Shown: positions 15,593 to 24,543, counted from the first letter of the stretch. The stretch: DNA of 64,000 bases from Streptomyces phaeolivaceus (GCF_009184865.1 NZ_CP045096.1:9362001-9426000), one strand, 5' to 3'. The notes: generated by a model not told the origin, from the letters alone. Translations and numbers: made by a program.

Positions 15593-15732
15593 TCTCCTGT
15601 GCGATGTGGGGGGAGAGATGACGAGCGTAACGTTTGAAACTTAAAGCTACTGGCGGGGTCTGTGCTTGTTGTGTGAAGCGACGACGGGCGACACGAGTCA
15701 GCCGCCGTGCGGACTCTGCCTAGGCTGGTGCC

Positions 15733-16221
15733 GTGACCGACAACGACCGGCCCCTCGCCGTCTTCGACCTCGACAACACCCTCGCCGACACCGCGCACCG
15801 GCAGCGGTTCCTGGAGCGGAAGCCCCGCGACTGGGCCGCGTTCTTCGCCGCCGCCCCGCAGGATCCACCGCTGGCGGAGGGCGTCGCGCTGGCGCGGGAG
15901 AGCGCCGAGGAGTGCGAGGTGATGTATCTGACCGGGCGCCCCGAACGCTGCCGCCGCGACACCGTCGACTGGCTGGCCGCGCACGGGCTGCCGGAGGGGC
16001 GGCTCCGGATGCGCCGCGACAACGACCGCAGACCGGCCCGCCGCACCAAACTGGAGATCCTCCGCGAGTTGTCGCGGACCCGCGAGATCCGCGTCCTCGT
16101 GGACGACGACCTGCTGGTCTGCGAGGACGCGGAACGGGCGGGCTTCACGGTCGTACGGGCACGCTGGGCCACCGCCTCCGCCGCGCTGGAGGTGGCGCAG
16201 GAGCGGGAGGGACGGACCTGA
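15733..16221 (+). CDS. HAD-family phosphatase
   Basis: 162 residues. Motif I FDLDNTLADT (nucleophile Asp and the +2 Asn/Asp region), motif II Thr in MYLTGRPE, a motif III Lys in the RRTKLEI region and motif IV VLVDDDLLVCED. The fold resembles the phosphatase domain of polynucleotide kinases and LNS2-like acid phosphatases. GTG start at 15733. Physiological substrate unknown; no partner adjoins it. Confidence 0.82.
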   Translation: MTDNDRPLAVFDLDNTLADTAHRQRFLERKPRDWAAFFAAAPQDPPLAEGVALARESAEECEVMYLTGRPERCRRDTVDWLAAHGLPEGRLRMRRDNDRRPARRTKLEILRELSRTREIRVLVDDDLLVCEDAERAGFTVVRARWATASAALEVAQEREGRT

Positions 16222-16239
16222 CGGTCCGCCGAAGACGAC

Positions 16240-16267
16240 CGGTCGGCCGGTCGGCCGGTCGGCCGGT
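16240..16267. repeat. GGTCGGCC tandem repeat
   Basis: Three to four consecutive copies of the palindromic octamer GGTCGGCC in the short spacer between the convergent HAD phosphatase and dodecin genes. Confidence 0.75.
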
Positions 16268-16274
16268 CCGCCGG

Positions 16275-16493
16275 TCAGTCGGTCTCGTCGTCCAGCCGGA
16301 AGCCGACCTTGAGGCCGACCTGGTAGTGCGCGATCTGTCCGTTCTCGATGTGGCCCCGGACCTGCGTCACCTCGAACCAGTCCAGGTTGCGCAGGGTCTG
16401 CGCGGCGCGGGCGACGCCGTTGCGGATCGCGTGGTCGACGCTCTCGCCCGAACTGCCGACGATCTCGGTGACCCGGTACACATGGTCGGTCAT
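16275..16493 (-). CDS. Dodecin family protein
   Basis: 72 residues, the usual dodecin length: MTDHVYRVTEIVGSS, then SVDHAIRNGVARAAQTLRNL and DWFEVTQVRG, GQIAHYQVGLKVGFRLD. Dodecins form hollow dodecamers that store flavin or flavin-like ligands; the Trp in LDWFEV is the one that stacks against flavin in the family. ATG at 16493 was chosen because upstream codons read into the palindromic repeat. Confidence 0.95.
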   Translation of the reverse strand: MTDHVYRVTEIVGSSGESVDHAIRNGVARAAQTLRNLDWFEVTQVRGHIENGQIAHYQVGLKVGFRLDDETD

Positions 16494-16595
16494 GCGAGTT
16501 CTCCTTGTCGCGAGCTCCGTCGTGGCGGTTGAGCCACACGTCATTCCAAGGTGCCTCAGGCTCCGCCGGTTCGCGAGGGGGGCGGGGTGGGGAGG

Positions 16596-16772
16596 GGTGC
16601 GTTGTCGGGTGCGGGCCGGTGGGGGCTGGTCGCGCAGTTCCCCGCGCCCCTGAAAAAGCAGGGGCTGCGCCCCATGCTTTTTCGGGCCGAAGAGCACGGG
16701 GCGCAGCCCCGGCTCTTCAGGGGCGCGGGGAACTGCGCGAGAAGCCCCACGCACCCGCACCCGACGAACGCG
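16596..16772. repeat. Long intergenic palindrome, copy 2
   Basis: Second copy, between the dodecin start and the egtD stop. Arms begin GGTGCGTTGTCGGGTGCGGG and end with the complementary CCCGCACCCGACGAACGCGCC-like stretch; inner arms hold CGCGCAGTTCCCCGCGCCCC and its complement around a central GCAGGGGCTGCGCCCC hairpin. It lies 3' of egtD and may terminate the egt operon. Confidence 0.85.
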
Positions 16773-16797
16773 CCCCGGAAGCAACCGCCCCGCCCCG

Positions 16798-17760
16798 CTA
16801 CCCGACCCGGCTCAACGACAGTGCGAACCGCCCTTCCTCATCCGTCCACCAATGCGTCAACTCCAGCCCGACAGAACCCAGTTCGGCCCGCACCCCGTCC
16901 CTCCTGAACTTCGCCGACACCTCCGTCCGCATCTCCTCACCGGCGGCGAAGTCGACCGCCAGGTCGAGCGCGGGGATCTTCACGGTCTGGGCCACACGGG
17001 ACCGCAACCGCATCTCGATCCACTCGCACTCCGCGTCCCAGAGCGCGACATGCTCGAAGGCGTCGGGATCGAAGTCCGCCCCCAACTCCCGGTCGACGAC
17101 ATTGAGTACGTTCTTGTTGAACTCGGCGGTCACCCCCGCCGCGTCGTCGTACGCGGCGACCAGCACCCCCGCGTCCTTGACCAGATCGGTCCCCAGCAGC
17201 AGCGCGTCCCCGGGCGCGAGCAGCGCCCGGACGGCGGTCAGGAACGCCGCCCGCTCCACCGGCACCAGATTGCCGATCGTGCCGCCCAGGAACGCCACCA
17301 GCCGCGGCCCGGGTGTCTCGGGCAGCACGAGCCCGGCGGTGAAGTCGGCGATCAGGGCGTGCACGTCCAGCCCCGGCCGCTCGGTGGTCAGCGCCTCGCC
17401 CGCCAGCCGCAGCGCGCTCTCGCTCACGTCGACCGGTACGTACGTGTGCAGGCCCGGCATCGCGTCCAGCAGATGCCGGGTCTTGTCGGAGGAGCCGGAC
17501 CCCAGCTCGACCAGGGTCCGCGCACCGCTCGCCGCGGCGATCTCGCCGGCCCGGCCGACGAGGATCTCCCGCTCGGCACGGGTCGGGTAGTACTCGGGCA
17601 ACTCCGTGATCCGCTCGAACAGTTCACTGCCGCGCGCGTCGTAGAACCACTTCGGCGGCAGCGTCTTCGGCGTGCGGGTCAGACCGTCCAGGACATCGGC
17701 GCGCAGGGCCGCGTCGGTGGCGTCCTCGGGCAGGGTGCGGGTGACACGGAACGGGCTCAC
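16798..17760 (-). CDS. egtD: L-histidine N-alpha-methyltransferase EgtD
   Basis: 320 residues, the family length. TPKTLPPKWFYDARGSELFE and ITELPEYYPTRAEREIL are EgtD hallmarks; LVELGSGSSDKTRHLLDA is the SAM site, and GGTIGNLVP and GTDLVKD follow. It adds three methyl groups to the histidine amino nitrogen to give hercynine, the first step of ergothioneine synthesis. GTG start at 17760 overlaps the egtC stop (GTGA). Last gene of egtABCD. Confidence 0.95.
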   Translation of the reverse strand: MSPFRVTRTLPEDATDAALRADVLDGLTRTPKTLPPKWFYDARGSELFERITELPEYYPTRAEREILVGRAGEIAAASGARTLVELGSGSSDKTRHLLDAMPGLHTYVPVDVSESALRLAGEALTTERPGLDVHALIADFTAGLVLPETPGPRLVAFLGGTIGNLVPVERAAFLTAVRALLAPGDALLLGTDLVKDAGVLVAAYDDAAGVTAEFNKNVLNVVDRELGADFDPDAFEHVALWDAECEWIEMRLRSRVAQTVKIPALDLAVDFAAGEEMRTEVSAKFRRDGVRAELGSVGLELTHWWTDEEGRFALSLSRVG

Positions 17761-18569
17761 GCGGAAGTCTCCTTCGGGCTTGCGGAGGCTGTCTCGTCGT
17801 CGGTCGGGCGGATGGCGTCCTCCGGCTCCTTGAGCGGGGTGAGCAGCACATCCGTCCGGCTCGCCGCGAGCAGCGTGCGGTCCGGGACCTCCACCCAGTG
17901 CGGATCGTCGTCGTACGGCTCGGACGCCACGACCGTGCTGCGGCCGGGCTCGGCGAGATACCAGAGCGTGTCGCCCCAGGCCGTCGCCGCGATGGTCTCG
18001 CCGTTGGTGAGCAGCAGATTGAGCCGCGAGCCGGGGGCCGCGCGGGCGACCTCCAGGACCGTGTCGGCCAGCGCCTGGCCCTCCTCGTCGCCGGCCCGCA
18101 GCCGGTTCAGGACCAGCGCCCACACGAGCGCGGAGTCGTTGCGGGCCTCCATCGACAGCAGTTCCACGGCGGGCAGCCCGTCGGCGAGATGCGCCAGCGA
18201 CCGGGGCCATCCGGCGACCGCCCCGTTGTGGCTGAACAGCCATGCCCCGGCGGCGAACGGCGCCGCCGCGGCCTCGTCGTCGGCGCCCGCCACCGTCGCG
18301 TCCCGTACGGCGGCCAGCAGCGCCCCGCTGCGGACCACCCGGGCGAGATCGGCGAAGGACTGGTCGCCCCAGATCGGCCCGGCCCGCCGGTAGCGGCCCG
18401 GCACCGGGTCGCCCTCGGCGTACCAACCGACCCCGAAACCATCGGCGTTGACCGTCCCGTACCGCTGGCGCCGGGGCGCCCACGACTGCCGGAACAGCGC
18501 GTGCGGCGGGTCCACCAGGACTCCGCCCAGCGCCGACTCCGGCCCGAGATACGCGATATGACGGCACAT
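17757..18569 (-). CDS. egtC: Gamma-glutamyl hercynylcysteine S-oxide hydrolase EgtC
   Basis: 270 residues beginning MCRHIAYLGP; Cys2 becomes the N-terminal nucleophile of this class II glutamine-amidotransferase-like fold. NADGFGVGWY, FSHNGAVAGW and ARNDSALVWAL are the conserved pocket segments. It removes the gamma-glutamyl group in ergothioneine synthesis. The start shares a base with the egtB stop, and the end overlaps egtD. Confidence 0.94.
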   Translation of the reverse strand: MCRHIAYLGPESALGGVLVDPPHALFRQSWAPRRQRYGTVNADGFGVGWYAEGDPVPGRYRRAGPIWGDQSFADLARVVRSGALLAAVRDATVAGADDEAAAAPFAAGAWLFSHNGAVAGWPRSLAHLADGLPAVELLSMEARNDSALVWALVLNRLRAGDEEGQALADTVLEVARAAPGSRLNLLLTNGETIAATAWGDTLWYLAEPGRSTVVASEPYDDDPHWVEVPDRTLLAASRTDVLLTPLKEPEDAIRPTDDETASASPKETSA

Positions 18570-19915
18570 CAGACCACCTCCGGGGAGGCGTCCCGGGCCG
18601 TGCGGAACCCGCTGAAGATCTGCCGCCGGATCGGATAGTCCCAGTTGCGGAACGTCCCCCGGCACGCCACCTGGTCCACGGCGAACGAACCACCGCGCAG
18701 CACCTTGTGCTCGGGGCCGAAGAACACCTCCGAGTACTCCTTGTACGGGAACGCCGTGAACCCCGGGTAGGGCAGGAAGTCGCTCGACGTCCACTCCCAC
18801 ACATCACCGATCAACTGCCGTACGCCCAGCGGAGATTCGCCCGCCGGGTGGCTGCCGGCCGGGGCCGGGCGCAGATGGCGCTGCCCGAGGTTGGCGTGCT
18901 CGGGCGCCGGGTCGGCGTCGCCCCACGGGTAGCGGGTCGAGCGGCCGGTGACCGGGTCGTGCCGGGCGGCCTTCTCCCACTCGGCCTCGGTCGGCAGCCG
19001 GCGCCCCGCCCAGCGGGCGTACGCGTCGGCCTCGTACCAGCACACGTGCAGCACCGGCTCGTCGGCCGGTACGACCTCGGTGACACCGAAGCGCCGCCGC
19101 AGCCACTGCCTGCCGTCGCGCCGCCAGAACAGCGGCGCGGTGATGCCGTGCGCGCGGATGTGGCCCCAGCCCTCGGCCGTCCACCAGCGGTCGTCGTCGT
19201 AGCCGCCGTCCGCGATGAACGCCTGGTACGCGCCGTTGGTCACCGGGGTGGTGTCGATGTGGAACGCCGGGACGTAACGCCGGTGCGCGGGCCGCTCGTT
19301 GTCCAGCGCCCATGGCTCGTCCGAGGTCCCCATCATGAACTCGCCGCCGGGGACGAGGACTTCGGCGGGTCCCGTGAACAGCGGGACGGGCTCGGGCTCC
19401 GGCGCCGACAGCACGGCCGGTCCCCTGCGGAGCTGATGGGTGATCAGCATCGTCTCGTCGTGCTGCTGTTCGTGCTGGGCGATCATGCCGAAGGCGAAGC
19501 CCGCGTCGGTGAGCCGGGTGCCGTGGAAGTCGGCGCTCTCCAGCACGTCCAGCGCCCGGCCGCGTACCTCACGCAGATACTGCCGGGCCTCCTCGGGCGC
19601 CAGCAGCGGCAGCGAGGGCCGGGCGGCACGCGGATGCTCGAAGGCGTCGTACAGCCCGTCGATCTCGGGCCGCATCGCCTCCCGCCCGGCGACGTTCCGC
19701 AGCAGCCACAGCTCCTCCTGGTTGCCGATGTGGGCGAGGTCCCACACCAGCGGTGACATCAACGGGGAGTGCTGCGCGGTGAGATCGGGTTCGTCGACGG
19801 CGGTGGTCAGGAGCGCGGTGCGGGTCCGGGCCGTGGTCAGCGCCGCCAGCGCGCGCTCCCGGAGTATGTCGGGGTCGGCGCCGGCCGTCGGGGCCGGCGT
19901 CTCGGCTGCGGTCAT
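18569..19915 (-). CDS. egtB: Ergothioneine synthase EgtB (hercynine oxygenase)
   Basis: 448 residues. An N-terminal DinB-like domain supplies iron ligands (HIGNQEELW and IAQHEQQHDET, giving the HxxxExH-type triad) and a C-terminal FGE-sulfatase domain holds GGEFMMGTSDEPWALDNE, RLPTEAEWEKAAR, VWEWTSSDF and LRGGSFAVD. It joins gamma-glutamylcysteine and hercynine with O2 to form the sulfoxide. ATG at 19915 overlaps the egtA stop by the ATGA pattern. Confidence 0.95.
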   Translation of the reverse strand: MTAAETPAPTAGADPDILRERALAALTTARTRTALLTTAVDEPDLTAQHSPLMSPLVWDLAHIGNQEELWLLRNVAGREAMRPEIDGLYDAFEHPRAARPSLPLLAPEEARQYLREVRGRALDVLESADFHGTRLTDAGFAFGMIAQHEQQHDETMLITHQLRRGPAVLSAPEPEPVPLFTGPAEVLVPGGEFMMGTSDEPWALDNERPAHRRYVPAFHIDTTPVTNGAYQAFIADGGYDDDRWWTAEGWGHIRAHGITAPLFWRRDGRQWLRRRFGVTEVVPADEPVLHVCWYEADAYARWAGRRLPTEAEWEKAARHDPVTGRSTRYPWGDADPAPEHANLGQRHLRPAPAGSHPAGESPLGVRQLIGDVWEWTSSDFLPYPGFTAFPYKEYSEVFFGPEHKVLRGGSFAVDQVACRGTFRNWDYPIRRQIFSGFRTARDASPEVV

Positions 19916-21186
19916 GCGGGGATGTCCTTCCCGTGGAACAGGTCCAGCAGATCGTCGGCGGGGCAGCGGCCCCGGGCCACATGGCGGTCGGTGTACGCCG
20001 CGACCGCGTCCCGTACCTCGGCGCTCGCGCCGATCCGGGGCAGCGCCTCGGCCGCCGCGGCGAAGCAGACGGTCGCCGCCTCCCGCAGTTCGGGATCGGC
20101 CAGTCCGTCGCGGATGGCCGTGTCCCACAGCGGATTGCGCGGCGCCGGCCGTGCGCCCGCCCGCTCGGCGAGCGGCTTCACGGTCCGATAGGCGGTCTCG
20201 GCCGCCTCCGGGTCCTCGAACAGCGCCGCCGTCACGGCGAGCGGCACGATCCATCCGTCCTCACCGGGCTGGGCGTCGATCATGCGCAGCTCCAGATGAC
20301 CGCGCGGGCGCACCGGCGGGAACAGGGTCGTCAGGTGGTAGTCGAGGTCGGCGCGGCTCGGCGGGGTGTCGGATCTCGTCCACTCCCGGAACGTCATCGC
20401 TCCGGGCACACCCCAGGGGCCCTCGTCCGCCCGGACGCACATCACCGGCGCGTCCAGCACGAGCCGGGCCCACGCCGCGCGCGGGTCGCCGTCCAGCGCC
20501 GGGGCGTTGGTCCGGCCCGGGTCCATGGCCGCCCACAGGGCCTGCCGGGTCGAACGCCAGCCGGTGACCCGGCCGCGCGCCAGCGGGGAGTGCGCGAACG
20601 CCGCCACCAGCACCGCGCCGAGCTGGTGCGCCAGCCACCAGCGCCGCTGATGGCCGAGGGGGCCCGGCTCCTCGTACCCGGCGTCGAGACAGACCTGCAC
20701 GGAGGCGGAGGAGCACATCATGGACCGGCCCTCGGGGCCGAAGCGGTCGAGATAGATCTCCATCGCGTCGTACCGGGGCTCGTGGAGGTAGCGGGTCGGG
20801 GGGTTCCAGGGTTCGTGGCCGAAGCCGCTGATGCCGAGGTCCGCCTCGCGCAGTGTGGCGCGTACGGCGTCCAGGTCGGCCGAGACGGACCCGACGCACT
20901 CCATCAGGGAGCCGGCCGGTGCCGAGCTGAGCTCCAACTGCCCGCCGGGCTCGACGGTCAGCGGGGAGTTCAGGGTCAGGGTCCGCAGTGCGGCGTAGGC
21001 CGCTTCCAGTCGTGCGGGTGTTGCCGGGAGCCGCGGATCACGCAGCTCGTGGACCTGCCATTCCAGTTCGACACCGAGGGTGCGGGGTGGACCGGTCTTG
21101 AAGCAGATGCCCCGTACCAGGGCCTCCACCTCTGCCTCGGTGACCGCGGAGCGTTGCTCCGTACAGCCACTCAGCGAATCTGACAT
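19912..21186 (-). CDS. egtA: Glutamate-cysteine ligase EgtA
   Basis: 424 residues of the GCS2-like family: TLGVELEWQVHEL (ATP/Mg site), SPLTVEPGGQLELSSAP, DAMEIYLDRFGPEGRSMM, SSASVQVCLDAGYE and HLELRMIDAQPG. It makes gamma-glutamylcysteine for EgtB. ATG at 21186 was preferred because the residues upstream are arginine-rich and unlike the family. First gene of the operon; the promoter should lie within the 320-base spacer to its right. Confidence 0.93.
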   Translation of the reverse strand: MSDSLSGCTEQRSAVTEAEVEALVRGICFKTGPPRTLGVELEWQVHELRDPRLPATPARLEAAYAALRTLTLNSPLTVEPGGQLELSSAPAGSLMECVGSVSADLDAVRATLREADLGISGFGHEPWNPPTRYLHEPRYDAMEIYLDRFGPEGRSMMCSSASVQVCLDAGYEEPGPLGHQRRWWLAHQLGAVLVAAFAHSPLARGRVTGWRSTRQALWAAMDPGRTNAPALDGDPRAAWARLVLDAPVMCVRADEGPWGVPGAMTFREWTRSDTPPSRADLDYHLTTLFPPVRPRGHLELRMIDAQPGEDGWIVPLAVTAALFEDPEAAETAYRTVKPLAERAGARPAPRNPLWDTAIRDGLADPELREAATVCFAAAAEALPRIGASAEVRDAVAAYTDRHVARGRCPADDLLDLFHGKDIPA

Positions 21187-21507
21187 GTCGGGATCCTCCT
21201 GAGATGCCAATCTCGTCGGCCGAGCCGCCGATCCGTTCCCGATGAGGTCGGACCGACAGCACTCGTCCCACCCAAAACCCTCGCGCCGCTTTCGCACAAG
21301 GGGGCACATCGTGACAACACGGACTGGATACGGATCGGCGATCTCCTTTTCCGGGAACTCCAGGCACCTCTTCCCCGCCCCCTGCCGGGCCATTCACGCG
21401 GGGAAAACCCCGTTGCGGTCACTCACCAGCATCGCCCAGGATGCGTCCATGAGCACGACGGGGGAGATCACGCGGACGGCGCGCGCGGCGGACACGGGGG
21501 TGTCGCG
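21187..21507. other. Divergent spacer between egtA and the PARG-like gene
   Basis: About 320 bases holding the promoters of both divergent genes. A 20-codon ORF (21449-21511) starts with ATG and overlaps the next gene's ATG (ATGA). It could be a leader peptide or chance. I found no convincing operator or riboswitch. Confidence 0.4.
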
Positions 21508-22398
21508 ATGAGCGCACGCCTACGAGGAATCGCACGCGAGACCGAGGAGATCGTCGCGGCCGGGCGCTATCGCGCGCCCGCCGGCCACGAGGTGTCCATC
21601 GCCGCCGAGGTGGCCGCCGCGCGGGCGGGCACCCGCCTTTACGGCCCCGCCCCGGTGAAGATCCCCCGGGCCGCCCCGGTCCGGTCGGCCGTCGAGGTCA
21701 CCGGCGAGAGCAGCCTGGAAGCCGCCCGCCGCCTCACGGCCGCCGACACCGCCCCCGTGGCCGTCCTCAACTTCTCCTCCGCCCGCAACCCCGGCGGCGG
21801 CTACCTGAACGGCGCCCAGGCCCAGGAGGAGGCCCTCTGCCGGGCCTCCGCGCTCTACACCTGCGTCCGCGAGGCCCCCGCCTTCTACGCGCACCACCGC
21901 ACCCACCGCGACCCGTTCTACACGGACCGTGTCATCCACTCGCCCGCCGTCCCCGTCTTCCGGGACGAAGGCGGCGCCCTCCTCGACACCCCGTACCCGG
22001 CAGGCTTCCTGACCTCACCGGCCCCGAACGCCTCGGTCGTCCTGCGTACGACACCGGACCGCGCCCCGGAACTGCCGAGCGCCCTGGCCACCCGCGCGGA
22101 ACGCGTCCTGGAGACGGCGGCGGCGCACGCCTACCGCCGCCTGGTCCTGGGCGCCTGGGGCTGCGGAGTCTTCGGCAACGACCCGGGGCAGGTGGCGGCC
22201 GCCTTCCGGGCCCTGCTCATGGACGGCGGCCGTTTCGAGGGCACGTTCACCCACGTGGTGTTCGCGGTGCTGGACCGCACGAGGGGCGCGACGACCAGGG
22301 CCGCCTTCGAACGAGAGTTCGCAACAGCCGCGCCCCTCCAGGGGCGCGGGGAACTGCGCGATCAGCCACAGGCGACCCGCGGCCGGCCTACGGTCTAA
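21508..22398 (+). CDS. PARG-like (TIGR02452-type) macrodomain protein
   Basis: 296 residues. The bacterial poly(ADP-ribose) glycohydrolase signature GGG-x6-8-QEE occurs in NPGGGYLNGAQAQEEALCR (about residues 94-112). RVIHSPAVPVFRD, LGAWGCGVFGNDP and FTHVVFAVLD are the other conserved segments of the microbial PARG macrodomain. It should bind and possibly hydrolyse ADP-ribose attached to protein or nucleic acid. The last 20 or so residues (from about APLQGRGELRDQ) are encoded by a copy of the dispersed palindrome, so the native stop was probably displaced. No ADP-ribosyltransferase gene adjoins it. Confidence 0.85.
   Translation: MSARLRGIARETEEIVAAGRYRAPAGHEVSIAAEVAAARAGTRLYGPAPVKIPRAAPVRSAVEVTGESSLEAARRLTAADTAPVAVLNFSSARNPGGGYLNGAQAQEEALCRASALYTCVREAPAFYAHHRTHRDPFYTDRVIHSPAVPVFRDEGGALLDTPYPAGFLTSPAPNASVVLRTTPDRAPELPSALATRAERVLETAAAHAYRRLVLGAWGCGVFGNDPGQVAAAFRALLMDGGRFEGTFTHVVFAVLDRTRGATTRAAFEREFATAAPLQGRGELRDQPQATRGRPTV
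22329..22371. repeat. Half copy of the dispersed palindrome inside the PARG-like CDS
   Basis: CGCCCCTCCAGGGGCG followed by CGGGGAACTGCGCGATCAG is the right arm seen in the full copies at 14.4, 16.7 and 56.5 kb. It supplies the 3' end of the coding region. Confidence 0.8.
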
Positions 22399-22841
22399 CG
22401 CCACCCGTACCGCTCCCGCAACCGCCGCACAACGGAGTTGAACCGCATCCGGTCCAACGCACACGCCTCCCGCCGCATCCCCGCCTCATGCAGCCGCAGC
22501 ACCCGATCCACATCCACCCACGAATCCCGCCCCGACCGGTCCCACGGCCCGCTCCCGATCGGCACCCACTCCCGATCCCCGTCGTGCCGCTTGCTGGACA
22601 ACTGCACGGCCAGCAGCGTCCCTTGATCCTCCCGGGCCACGACGAGCACCGGCCGGTCCTTCCCCCGCCCGTCGTTCTCCTCGAAGGGCACCCACGTCCA
22701 CACGATCTCCCCGGGATCGGGATCCCCGTCATGCGCGGGCGCATACTCGGTACGCACCCGCCCGACATCACGCGGCTCGGCCTCGGTGGTCGCGGTGGGC
22801 CCGTAGCGCCCCGGCACATCCTGCTCGGCAAAGGAAGTCAC
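22395..22841 (-). CDS. PemK/MazF-like endoribonuclease-fold protein
   Basis: 148 residues. The core EIVWTWVPFEENDGRGKDRPVL is the PemK/MazF beta-barrel start (Pro-Ile-Val-like strand, then the KxRPVLVV motif), followed by LLAVQLSSKRH. A 30-residue N-terminal extension precedes it. No antitoxin gene is upstream, so it may not be a toxin-antitoxin toxin. Its 3' end overlaps the PARG-like gene's 3' end by a few bases in convergent orientation. Confidence 0.8.
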   Translation of the reverse strand: MTSFAEQDVPGRYGPTATTEAEPRDVGRVRTEYAPAHDGDPDPGEIVWTWVPFEENDGRGKDRPVLVVAREDQGTLLAVQLSSKRHDGDREWVPIGSGPWDRSGRDSWVDVDRVLRLHEAGMRREACALDRMRFNSVVRRLRERYGWR

Positions 22842-22854
22842 AGCCCAGAGGCTA

Positions 22855-22880
22855 ACCCGCGCCCCTTTGGGGGCGCGGGT
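22855..22880. terminator. Perfect GC hairpin
   Basis: ACCCGCGCCCC and GGGGCGCGGGT flank a four-base TTTG loop. It lies 3' of the flotillin gene and 5' of the PemK-like gene. Stable stem without a T-run; probable terminator for the flotillin transcript. Confidence 0.6.
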
Positions 22881-22964
22881 CCGTGTCGATGTGCGGCTCC
22901 GCCGCGTGGACGCGACCAGCCACGAACAACCCGCAGCCGCTCTCTCACAGTCGGTTCTGCGGCG

Positions 22965-24383
22965 CTACGACTCCTTGTCGACCTGCACCTTCTCCACAGC
23001 GCCCTTCTCCACAGGCACCCCGTTGACCCCCGCCGAGCCGCCGCCAGGCACCCCGTTCTGGTTCATGGACGACAGCAACTGCCGAGCCAGCCCCAACCCG
23101 GTCCCACCCATCGTGAGCGCCTTGGCGAACATCTCCCCCATCCCGTCGGCCCCGTTGAGCAGCACCATGTTGTCGACGTTCCCGAACGCGGACGCCCCGG
23201 CCTGCACGATCTCCGGCCACTTCTCGGCCAACTGCTGCGCGATCACCGCTTCCTGGTTCTCCGCCAGCGCGGCGCTCCGCGCCTTGATGCCCTCGGCCTC
23301 GGCGAGCCCCTTCGCCCGCGTGGCCTCGGCGGCGGCGAGCCCCTTGGCCTGCCGGGCGGCGGCCTCCGCCTCACCGGAGATCTGTGTCGCGGTCGCCTCG
23401 GCCGCGGCGGCGAGTTCGGTCTCCTTGGCCTTGGCCTGCGCGGCGGAGATACGGGCGTCGCGCTCGGCCTCGGCGAGAGTCCGCTTCTCGTAGGCCTTGG
23501 CGTCGGCGGGCTTGCGGACATCGGCCTGGAGCTGCTGCTCACGCCGGGACGCCTCCAACTGGGCGACCCGGGTCTCCTGGACGACGACCTCCTGCCGGGC
23601 GGCGGCCTCGGCGAGCGGGCCGGCCTGCTTGGCGCGCGCCGAGGCGTTGTCCCGCTCGGCCTGGTAGCCGGCCTGGAGGATCTCGCTGTCCCGGGTGGCC
23701 TCCGCCATCCGCGCGGCGGCCTGCTGCTCGGCCTCGGTGGCGAGCCGGTTGGCCTCGGCCTGGGCGATCCGGGCGTCCCGCTGGACGGCCGCCGCGTGCG
23801 GCATGGCCAGGTTCTTGATGTAGCCGGTCGGGTCCTCGATCTCGTGGATCTGCAACGAGTCGACGATCAGCCCCAGTTTCTCCATCTCGGTACCGCAGGC
23901 GGCCCGGGTCTGGCCGGTCAGTTTCTCGCGGTCCCGGATCATGTCCTCGACCGTCAACCCGCCCACGATGGACCGGAGATGACCGGCGAACACGTTGTGC
24001 ACCCGCTCCGAGACCCGTTTCTGCTGGCCGAGGAAGCGGCGGGCGGCGTTCGCGATGGAGACGAAGTCGTCGCCCACCTTGAAGATGACGACACCCCGGA
24101 TCTTCAGCGGGATGCCCTGGAAGGTCACGCACTCGACGGCCAGCTCGGTCTGGTTGAGGTCGAGCGACAGCTTGCGCACCGCCTGCATGCCGGGCAGCAC
24201 GAGGGTGCCGCGCCCGGTGACGATACGGAAGTTCATGCCCTCCGTGAGGCCCTCCATCTTGTGCTTGGAGCCGGAGATGATCAGGGCCTCGTTCGGTTCG
24301 GCGACCCGCCACATGAGCTTGAACACACCGATCAGTACCAGAGCCGCCGCTACGGTCGCCCCCGCGATGATGCCGACGAACAT
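22965..24383 (-). CDS. Flotillin/SPFH-domain membrane protein
   Basis: 472 residues. A single N-terminal membrane helix (MFVGIIAGATVAAALVLIGV), an SPFH/band-7 domain to about residue 200 (AEPNEALIISG, VTFQGIPLKIRGVVIFKVG, HLRSIVGGLTVEDMI) and a long Ala/Glu-rich coiled coil (about 200-390) ending in a Gly-rich tail. Flotillins scaffold ordered membrane domains. ATG at 24383 follows AAGGGGGG. The NfeD-like gene upstream on the same strand is the usual partner. Confidence 0.92.
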   Translation of the reverse strand: MFVGIIAGATVAAALVLIGVFKLMWRVAEPNEALIISGSKHKMEGLTEGMNFRIVTGRGTLVLPGMQAVRKLSLDLNQTELAVECVTFQGIPLKIRGVVIFKVGDDFVSIANAARRFLGQQKRVSERVHNVFAGHLRSIVGGLTVEDMIRDREKLTGQTRAACGTEMEKLGLIVDSLQIHEIEDPTGYIKNLAMPHAAAVQRDARIAQAEANRLATEAEQQAAARMAEATRDSEILQAGYQAERDNASARAKQAGPLAEAAARQEVVVQETRVAQLEASRREQQLQADVRKPADAKAYEKRTLAEAERDARISAAQAKAKETELAAAAEATATQISGEAEAAARQAKGLAAAEATRAKGLAEAEGIKARSAALAENQEAVIAQQLAEKWPEIVQAGASAFGNVDNMVLLNGADGMGEMFAKALTMGGTGLGLARQLLSSMNQNGVPGGGSAGVNGVPVEKGAVEKVQVDKES

Positions 24384-24543
24384 CGGCCCACCCCCCTTGG
24401 CCAGGTGCCCTTTCGGCACCGAACGTCGGGAGTGTCCCGCGTGGTTCAGCGGTGGTACAGGTACCGGGAGACCGCTGTTGCAGTCCTGATGCGAACCGGT
24501 GCCAGAAAGGCGACAGAGCGCGGCACGAGGACCTCACGGACCG

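Noticed and set aside
22395..22841. A toxin-antitoxin module
   Set aside because: Only the PemK-like partner is present; no small antitoxin frame lies directly upstream.
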